Assembly: GCA_021234155.1 (NCBI GenBank)
Contig: JAJEKV010000064.1
Location: 3,656,001-3,720,000 of the forward strand
Length of the DNA: 64,000 nt
Reading direction: 5' to 3'
Source: Isoetes taiwanensis
Lineage: Eukaryota > Streptophyta > Lycopodiopsida > Isoetales > Isoetaceae
Shown: one piece after another, positions 56,990 through 64,000 of the stretch
Position numbering within the stretch: position 1 is the stretch's first letter
How the letters are laid out: every line of letters begins with the position of its first letter
Made by a program: the position numbers and the translations under genes
The notes under the pieces: model-generated
The model's database searches: none
The model's input: only the letters and a program-made list of their open reading frames with translations
Told to the model about the DNA's origin: nothing

Positions 56990-57200
56990 GCTTTTTAAAT
57001 AAATTGGATTCAGGTATTTCGCACAATGGCCATGGTGGGGAATGCTGCATTGTAACTAAACTGGATGCATGTATTGCGCAACAGTGCAAAATATGGGCTT
57101 GTAACTAAACTGGATGTGAGTACTTCGCACCGTAGCCACGGTGCGAAGTAGGCCCTCCGATAATTTGTGGAAGACCCGATTTTGCATTGTGGCTACGGTG
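56990..57200 (+). repeat. Three degenerate repeats of about 57 bp ending in a perfect inverted repeat
   Basis: Units with TAA(C)TAAA(C)TGGAT followed by a GTA(C/T)T(T/G)CGCA(C/A) block recur at about 57000, 57052 and 57102. The third contains CTTCGCACCGT AGCC ACGGTGCGAAG, an 11-bp perfect stem. A related GTGGCTACGGTGCCGAA word follows at 57188. Confidence 0.7.
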
Positions 57201-57344
57201 CCGAATATGGCCTCCCGACCATATTTAGACCCGACCATATTTAGAAATATCACATTAGAAAATACATGGATAATGTTAGAACAAATCATTCACTTACATG
57301 AAAAGTTAAAGGGAAATTACTCGCCTAAGATAATACATGGAAGT

Positions 57345-58851
57345 TGTGACGTCCCCTACTCGTGTACGGTGCACCCATCGTATACAAACAGGAGTTCATC
57401 CCCCATACCAGCTCCATGCTAATACAGGGCCCTCCACACATCACTGTAACCGTACGGGTTCCCAGTGAGGAAGAATGAAGGGGTCATCTTACCCCGTCTC
57501 CCTCAGGGCCTACCTAGCTGCGGAAGCGTAAACATACATGTCAGTACATATAATCATCACATGTCCACCTCGAAGGGTGGCACACCAACATCTGCATAGA
57601 CAAAGATCAGCACAATACAAGTGGGTTCCTACCCAAGGTTCAGACTCCAGGGGATGACTGACAAGCTTGGGTCTCCAGAGTTCATTGCAGACAGAATCAT
57701 GACAATGGATTTGGCTGGCATAAGAACATGGCATTGGGTTGTCCACTCCATCCGCCCCTCCTGTGCACACTTTGCAGAGTAGGTTGAAGAGTGTTGGGAC
57801 CGGACTGTAGCCCGCCGGATGCATAGCCAAAGGGGCTACTCCTGGGTTGCATCTCCCCAGTTTCGATGGGGCATGTAGGGATCACTCCCACCAGAGATCT
57901 CCATGCTGACTCAAGGTGACTAGAGGGCCACTGCCCTTATTCGACTTAACCCACTGGAAAGTGAACTCCACTCCACGGGTGTCGAACCCATGCCTTACCC
58001 ACACTTAGTGGCAAGCCATTAGACCTAGTCTACTGTGATCCCCGGTAGGCCTTACACACCAGAGGGATCGATCAAGAGTCAGAACACGAACCTTCTTCTG
58101 AGCCAGTCTGGCCCCTTCACCCACAACCAGGTGTGGTTCTTGTACACAGGCCGAAATCTAGTAATGCACTAAGAGGGACTAGCTAGGAGCATCAACTACT
58201 AAGCTTTAAGTCTCTACCCCCCCTTCCCAATACAATGAGTCCACAGAATTCATCCGTCTATCACATCATCATAGAACTAAAGAATAAGAATTAATCTATA
58301 TCATAGAGTTAGGTTCTTTAGTTAGAGTCAATCTGGGGCTCTGCTTGGCTACTAAGAGTAATTTAATAGGCTAAATCTATTGGTTCGATGGCTGGAATAC
58401 GGTTTAGGCTATTAAATCGACTAAATACCTGATCCCTAGTTCACTCCTCTTGATCCGAAGGCGTCCATGTTGCTGCTCTGCTTGGCGATGCGGTTGGAAG
58501 GCGAATCTGACGAGCTAGGGCGCACGGGCAGATCTTGGGAGTTGGATTTGACTCCTCAGGCGCGCAAACTGGAGCTCGGAAGGTTCATGTACGGAAAGAG
58601 AAGAATTAGGGTTTGGTTACCTTACATAGGCTCTCAGTTAGGTTTAGGGTTTCCATGACCCTTGATCTGCCTTTAATGGGTTAAAGGTTTAAAGTGCGCA
58701 CATTGCTAAGTGTGCGCACCCTTGCAAGTTGCCCCCTAGGGCACCCTTGCTTGGATACACATCGACGTACACGTCGATTGGAGTGGCGTGTACGCGTGAC
58801 GATGCAGTACGGTATACGTCTTGAGACCGTATATCGTACTGGAACATCACA
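57345..58851 (-). repeat. 3' LTR of the right-hand element
   Basis: 1507 bp bounded by TGTGACG and ATCACA. It has no primer-binding site on its left but a purine tract on its right (minus-strand 5' side), so it is the 3' LTR. It shares blocks with 8322-9955 and 17211-17652, including the outer hairpin (58796-58851). Confidence 0.85.
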
Positions 58852-58864
58852 TTCTCCCCACCTT
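58852..58864 (-). promoter_or_regulatory. Polypurine tract
   Basis: The minus strand reads AAGGTGGGGAGAA directly before the LTR TG. This is the expected plus-strand primer in reverse transcription and confirms the orientation. Confidence 0.8.
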
Positions 58865-59394
58865 GAATTGATGCTGTCCGCAGCATCGTGGGTCTCCCCA
58901 CCTTGGGATCTTCTTAACCTGCAATCAACTTGATGCATACGATATACTATTATCATAGTTAGACATTTATTATGACATTATTATACTATTATTCAATCAA
59001 ATATTTATCAATCCGTATGTCATTACAACAATTACCCATTAGTTTTACTTATCATAATGTTTTAGTTTATCAATATATATACAATTATTCTCTGAGGTAC
59101 TCTTCATTCCTTGCAACACATTACAACAAAATTTGTGTTGCAAGTCTTCGTAGCTCGACCTCCTAACCCTCCGGAGCGCTCTATTGGCCTGCAGGTCAAC
59201 ACTACGTTAGTACCATCTTTAATTATTTATAAATTTAGTTATAAGGGAACCACCCCAATGCATGGCTAATCTCCCGGCGTAGGAAGAGGATGTTTCTTCC
59301 ATCGTGGCCATGAAGACAGCGCCCTATCATGCCTATATGGCACTCCCAATCCACAGATTGTTACAGGTTTCTACCCCTTCACAAGTTATAAAAA
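58865..59394. other. Spacer next to the polypurine tract, no feature recognised
   Basis: AT-rich sequence with a short CCCCACCTTGGGAT duplicate of the tract region at about 58895. No gene. Confidence 0.5.
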
Positions 59395-59690
59395 AGTTAT
59401 GTCTGTTTTGCTACATATTCTAAACGAGGTGCACCCTGGACTACCACAGTCGTCGGATCTGTCAATCCTATGGCCCAGACTGTATGTTGGAGCCTCTGGA
59501 CACCTCTCGTTTCGATTAGATTGGGGACGCCTATGATTTTAAGATGTCGAATACGAGTTTGCCTAAGGTTTTGATGGTATATCGAGCCTCTATAATATGA
59601 AATACGAGGATTCGAACCTTTACCAAAATAACTCAATATCCTAATAAGACTACTTTAACCAATCTAACCAGTGAGCTAATGTGATTATTT
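59395..59690 (-). mobile_element. tRNA-derived SINE candidate
   Basis: On the minus strand an A-box-like TAGCTCACTGGTTAGA (about 59663-59678) is followed 45 bp later by a perfect B box GGTTCGAATCC (59608-59618), the layout of a Pol III promoter. The sequence between does not fold as a tRNA, so this is a SINE head rather than a tRNA gene. The 3' end is uncertain; I place it near 59395. Confidence 0.6.
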
Positions 59691-60059
59691 TTTATCTTAA
59701 ATCTATGTTTTTTTTTTATGATAACCCATTGAATTGTTTTAAGGATATGGTCTATGGTTTCAAGAATTATATCTATATCAAATCCCCCTGGAACCCCCTG
59801 TTATTTTGCTACATATTACAGTCAAATCTCTTTGTTAAGTTATTGGAAATTTTTATATCCCAAGCTCTCTGTCTGGAAAATATTCTCAGAATAAAAATAA
59901 AGATTGCTTAACCTTCACAAGCATTTTTGAAAACCCATTTAAGAGATGTTTAATGCCTGATTATGGTTGAACATTGTTCCCATTAGGTTGCTGATCAGGT
60001 CTTGAATCTACTATCTAAGGTACAGAGTAGATTGTACTGACAATGATAATGCGGAGAAA

Positions 60060-60640
60060 ATTCACCTAGCTACGGAAAACTGAAGATATACAACGCCTTG
60101 CGCATGTGCTTCGCAATTTATTTGACTTGGCAGTCCAAAGGATTCGCCTTCAAACATCTTCTGATGGTAATGTCTACCTTTTCTGTCAATTAAGTTGTAA
60201 TGCATCTATGCATTTTTGCTTGTTTCTGCACTGTCCATAATTATAGGCAGCGTTGGTGTCATTTATTCCTAGCAAATGGAAGGAATGACATTGTTGTTGA
60301 CAGTTTGTATGGAGAAAGTAAACATCTATTGAAGGTGTAGATTAATGTTCTCTGATTGTACAATTTGTGTTAGCCAATTTGAATGTCTTCATAATCTCCA
60401 ATCTTTTCATCAACAGATTCATTGGGCAAAGGAATATCAGGAATATTTAGTTATGTTGCATTCTATGCTGCTCTCAGAAGAGCACATGACCAGTTTATTC
60501 AAGATTTGACAAAGGAGAGCAAGGAGCTCTTGCAGCATCATCTGACAGCAGCAACAAGTCCTTATTCTCAGCTATGGAGCTATGAAGACAGAGGGCTCTT
60601 GACTGGATCCAGTTTAAATGTTACATAATTAAGTTGAGTT
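60060..60640 (+). pseudogene. Exon relics of an unrecognised gene
   Basis: Plus-strand blocks LRKTEDIQRLAHVLRNLFDL (60085-60165, ending at a GTAATG donor-like site) and GISGIFSYVAFYAALRRAHD, QFIQDLTKESKELLQHHLTA, LWSYEDRGLLTGSS (60422-60628) look like exons, the second preceded by a pyrimidine tract and CAACAG. The sequence between contains stops. I do not recognise the protein. It lies inside the spacer of the right-hand retrotransposon, so it was probably carried in by a nested insertion. Confidence 0.45.
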
Positions 60641-61973
60641 ACATTATATCAGACCATGTTTTTAAATAAAAAGCATCCAGTTTGAGCATTGTGCTTTAGA
60701 CCTTGTGTTCCAAACATTTTGTCTCTCTCGTAAGTAAGAACAATGTCAAAGTAAGATTGTCTTATATAATAGTGAAACTTTCCGATCAATAATCATTAGA
60801 TACAACCTCATATTTCTTAATTAAACAATGTTTCAAAGCATTTAAGTTTATTGTGCTAATATATTAAGGTTAAATACTATGCTGCAATATCATATAAATA
60901 AATTTCACACAAGCCCTATTAGATATCATATAGTAGAAACTAGGTATAAATATATCGCTTCAAAATCGTATCGATCAACTATTTGAGATCATAGAAAAAA
61001 AAATCATATCAACAAAGTTAAACCATGTCAATTTGCCACGTTATATGTTGACCATTAAATGCTACAAAATATACGAATAATTTACCAAGTCAATTTACTA
61101 GAGAGGATAGATGCTATTAAAAACCATTCCATTAAACTTTATATACTAAGTATTAGTTCATATCATACATTTTAAATTGCTGAGAAAACTAACTGAAATG
61201 ATTACGTTTCAGTACCATGGAGAAAAATAGGGTAAAAAAAGTCATATTAGTATATTTAAATCAAGTACATTTATCACATTGTGTATTGGTGATTAATCAC
61301 TGTAAAGCATCATGATAAGTAACCAATGTAAAGCATCATGATAATTATGCACTTAAAATTACCGTGTCAATATACTAAAGAAGATAGATGTGATCAAATA
61401 CCAGTCTACCAAACTTGACATACTAAACGATAGTATGTATCATATAATTTAAGTTGTTATAAAGACCAATTAACATTGTCATGTTTCAATACCATGTCAC
61501 AAAACAATGTTGGATTATCACCTTAGAAAAATATATTGATGAACCATATTAGATAACTAGACATGGTTTGTAAACTTTTGAACCCACTAACATGTACTGA
61601 TTTATGGATTTGGTTTTCACCAATAAACCATCCAAAAAAAATCATACTGGTTCAATTTTGGGGGCCTTGTGTTTAGTTGCCCAGCGTGGAGGATAGAGTC
61701 CTTCTCGTATATGGGGCGTGAAGGATAGGGTCCTCCCCGTAGGCATTGACTAGAGGTGCTTTTCCTATCAATGCATTCCTGAATGACCTCTTATCTCTCG
61801 AGGTCGTCTACTTCCATGGGACAGAAGTAGACTTTCCAAGCGGAACCGCGGTCATGCCTACATTGACATTACACCACGTCCTAGAGATCACCGTAATGAT
61901 CTCATCATCGGTTACAACGCATGCAACCCATACCTCATAGGTTGCATGCGTAGATTATACTTAATTATGCAAG
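60641..61973. other. AT-rich spacer with a short hairpin near its end
   Basis: No gene was recognised. Words such as ACCATGTCAAT and CATATCA recur loosely. At 61640-61750 a block with GGATAGAGTCCTTCTCGTA and GGATAGGGTCCTCCCCGTA is a 35-bp tandem duplication. At about 61918-61952, ACGCATGCAACC pairs with GGTTGCATGCGT. Confidence 0.5.
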
Positions 61974-62240
61974 CTATAAATCTACACAATTCGACATGCC
62001 TGAGCCGATTTCTTCGGAGATGACCTTGCCGTCCCATTGCTCCATAAACTGTGGGTACTGCTTTATCAGATCTCTTTTAAGTACCCATGTCGCGTCTTCC
62101 ACTGGCAAGTGTTTCCACTTGACCAAGTATTGGAGAAACTCCGATCTCCTTGTTTTCTTGCACGCTTTATCAAGAATTAATTCTGGAACTATTTCTATCT
62201 GTTTTTCTGTCATTTCCAACATCGTTGGAGTGTCCAGGAG
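61974..62240 (-). pseudogene. Integrase C-terminal chromodomain
   Basis: The frame reads IVPELILDKACKKTRRSEFL, QYLVKWKHLPVEDATWVLKR and DLIKQYPQFM, a chromodomain with the usual YLVKWxxxPxxxxTW core (aromatic cage residues Tyr and two Trp visible). It is one base out of frame with the integrase just upstream (near 62236), where restoring the frame gives a DELLDTPTML linker. In chromoviruses this domain binds methylated histone H3 tails and directs integration into heterochromatin. Confidence 0.88.
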
Positions 62241-64000
62241 TTCATCTGGGATTGGGAGTGTGCTTCTTCAGCAAACTCACGTGGAAGACTTTGTGGATCT
62301 TTAGGTGTGCTGGCAAGTCTAACTTGTAGGATTGGTTACCCACTCTCTTGACTATTCTGAAGGGTCCAGCCCACCTTGGAGCAAGCTTCTTGCAATTTCC
62401 GATTCTGAGCTTCGCCTGCTTCACTTTGATTTTGAGCCACACGTGGTCGTCAACTTGAAACTCTCGGAGCATCCGATGCTTGTCGGCGATGCTCTTTTGA
62501 CGACTCCTTGCTGCGAGAAGATATCCTCGAACTTCTTCCACCAGCTGCTGCATGTCGCTCAACATTTGCTGCGAAACTTCTACTTTTGACACGGGATTGT
62601 GCCAAGTGTCTGGAGTTAGGCATTGGTAGCCGTAATTAATCATGAACGGCGACATTTGGGATGATTCCTGCTTGGTGCTATTATACGCAAACTCCACCAA
62701 GTGAATAAACTCTTCCCACATGCCTTGCTTGTTCCAGACATAGTTTCGTAGCATATCCTCTAATATTCTGTTGGTCCGCTCCGTTTGCCCATCCATCTGG
62801 GGATGATAGGTCGTGCTCATGGATAGCTTCGTCTGAATCGTTGCAAAGAGGTCCTGCCAAAAGGCACTGATGAACTTCGGATCTCGGTCGGAGATAATTT
62901 CCCTTGGCATGCCATGGAGCCTGAAGATCTCTTTGGTGAAGAGCTTTGCCGTATCCATGGCTATGTCCGTGGTCCTGCAAGACACAAAATGGGCCATCTT
63001 CGACAACTTGTTGACCACGGCCATCAAGGCATCCTTACCTCTTACTGTCCTTGGGAGCCCTGTTATGAAGTCCATGCTGACGACCTCTCACTTAGCGTTT
63101 GGCACCGCTAATGGTTCCAATGCACCTGGAATTCGAAGCTGTTTTGCCTTCGTTTGCTGACATAGCTGACATTCCTTGATGTGGCGAGCTACCTGCTTCT
63201 TCATTCCTGGCCAGCTATTAAGCTGTTGTGAGTGTCGTGGAAGATCAACTTTCTTACTCCAGAGGATTCAGGCACGCACAACTTGTTCTTATGGTACAGA
63301 AGGTTACCTTCCTTCTTAAAATTTTTGAAAGTTTCCCTCTCCTTATCTGTTCTCGATTCGTTGCACAAGCTTGCCCATACTTCTTTGAAGTCCACATCCG
63401 TTGGCAAGGTTTCTTCAATCTTCTTCCCGAAATCGCTGGAGAGTGTCGAAATTGCATTGCAATGCACTCTAGTTGTCAGCGGATGCCTTGAAAGTGCATC
63501 TGCTGCCACATTAAGCTTCCCGGGCTTGTAGACTATATCAAAGTCATACTCTTCGAGAAACTCCATCCACCTTCGCTGCCTCAGGTTAAGGTGTGGTTGC
63601 GTAAATACATATTGGAGGCTCTAGTGATCCGTGTCCAACTGGAACTTCCTTCCTAAGAGGTAGTGCCTCCAAATCCTCAATGCCCTGACAACTGCAAGCA
63701 ATTCCTGTTCGTGCGTCAGGTAACGCATTTCGGCATCGTTCATCTTTCTGGAATCATACGCTATTACCCGCTCTTCTTGCATGAGCACTGCACCTGTGGC
63801 TATCTTACTTGCGTCTGTCGCCACTAGCTTGTCCTTGTCTGGGTCTGGCAGGGTCAAGACGGGGGCGGTTGTCAAAGCTTCCTTCAACAATTCAAACCCT
63901 GCTTGGGCTTTCTTAAGCCAATGTTCTGCCCAATTTCACCTTTTCCGCCTTCGTCAAGTCTGTTAGTGGGGCTGCTATCTTTGCGAAGTTCTTCACGAAC
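62241..64000 (-). pseudogene. pol: Pol of the right-hand chromovirus: RNase H and integrase
   Basis: Blocks in order from the right edge: end of RT (NWAEHWLKKAQAGFELLK), RNase H ([33 protein letters not shown]), connection ([20 protein letters not shown]), the integrase zinc region, DDE core ([50 protein letters not shown]) and a GPY/F-type tail (APRWAGPFRIVKRVGNQSYK, VFHVSLLKKH). Lesions: a 1-base loss near 63935, CAG to TAG at about 63621, a deletion of roughly 50 bp at about 63215 that removes the second zinc-binding His region, and TGG to TGA just before MDF at about 63083. Compared with the left element it is clearly older or less constrained. Confidence 0.9.

Larger units (their letters stand above)
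57345..64000 (-). mobile_element. Ty3/gypsy chromovirus, 3' part, heavily mutated
   Basis: Read right to left: RT/RNase H (from the window edge), integrase (63566-62242), chromodomain (62240-61974), a 3 kb spacer, polypurine tract (58852-58864) and 3' LTR (57345-58851). Pol is clearly the same group as the left element, with long near-identical peptide stretches. The spacer is longer than expected and contains a SINE-like unit and an exon relic, so at least one nested insertion is likely. The 5' half, where an H3-like ORF might lie, is outside the window. Confidence 0.9.

Noticed and set aside
59608-59680. A functional tRNA gene on the minus strand
   Set aside because: A and B boxes are present, but the acceptor, D and anticodon arms do not pair; a SINE head is the better reading.

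Overview
This is eukaryotic, land-plant nuclear DNA, and almost all of it is transposable elements and decayed gene fragments. The plant call rests on chromovirus-type Ty3/gypsy elements primed by initiator tRNA-Met, a LINE with a DUF4283-like ORF1 and a zf-RVT tail, a PPR pseudogene of the type abundant in seed-free plants, a cellulose-synthase-interactive (CSI) ARM-repeat fragment, a PEBP exon, and a DUF7869-type gene. A fern, lycophyte or bryophyte seems more likely than a flowering plant, but the species cannot be read from the sequence. I see no clearly intact ordinary host gene.

Layout. (1) Positions 1-9955 hold the 5' part of a minus-strand Ty3/gypsy element: a 1.63 kb LTR (8322-9955), a tRNA-iMet primer-binding site (8309-8320), an intact 367-codon histone H3-like ORF (7740-6637), a second extra ORF of unknown function (5853-4323, damaged), a damaged gag (4156-3186), and a nearly open protease-RT-RNase H-integrase frame running off the left edge. 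The H3-like gene inside the retrotransposon is the most striking thing in the window. (2) 9956-18150 is a 19-bp minisatellite field split by a 6.3 kb hAT transposon (10282-16604; TIR CAGGGATAGGTTC, 8-bp TSD GCCACGTG) that carries a broken BED/DUF659 transposase and minus-strand fragments of a protein-kinase gene, and also by an LTR fragment (17211-17652). (3) 18150-28340 holds relics: a PPR pseudogene split by a retroposon, coiled-coil exons, and PHD-finger, CSI and PEBP fragments side by side. (4) 28441-33800 is a large inverted-repeat structure built from the same minisatellite plus a 1.3 kb repeat. (5) 33800-46700 is mostly non-coding, with a fold-back hairpin, an Ulp1-protease fragment, an FCP1/SCP-like phosphatase pseudogene and tandem duplications. 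(6) 47728-56720 is a DUF7869-type pseudogene interrupted by a LINE (49333-55887, 12-bp TSD), which is itself interrupted by a 470-bp TRIM element (50460-50929, 5-bp TSD). (7) 57345-64000 is the 3' part of a second minus-strand chromovirus related to the first: 3' LTR, polypurine tract, a spacer with a SINE and an exon relic, a chromodomain, then a heavily mutated integrase/RNase H/RT.

How it fits together. The nesting gives a relative history: DUF7869 gene, then LINE, then TRIM; minisatellite array, then hAT; PPR gene, then retroposon. The two chromovirus relatives frame the window. The left one shows the extra 5' coding module (H3-like plus unknown ORF) and the right one shows the C-terminal chromodomain, a module that in this class reads histone H3 tails. 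An element family encoding both an H3-tail-bearing protein and an H3-tail reader would be new to me. That link is inference, because no single copy in this window shows both ends.
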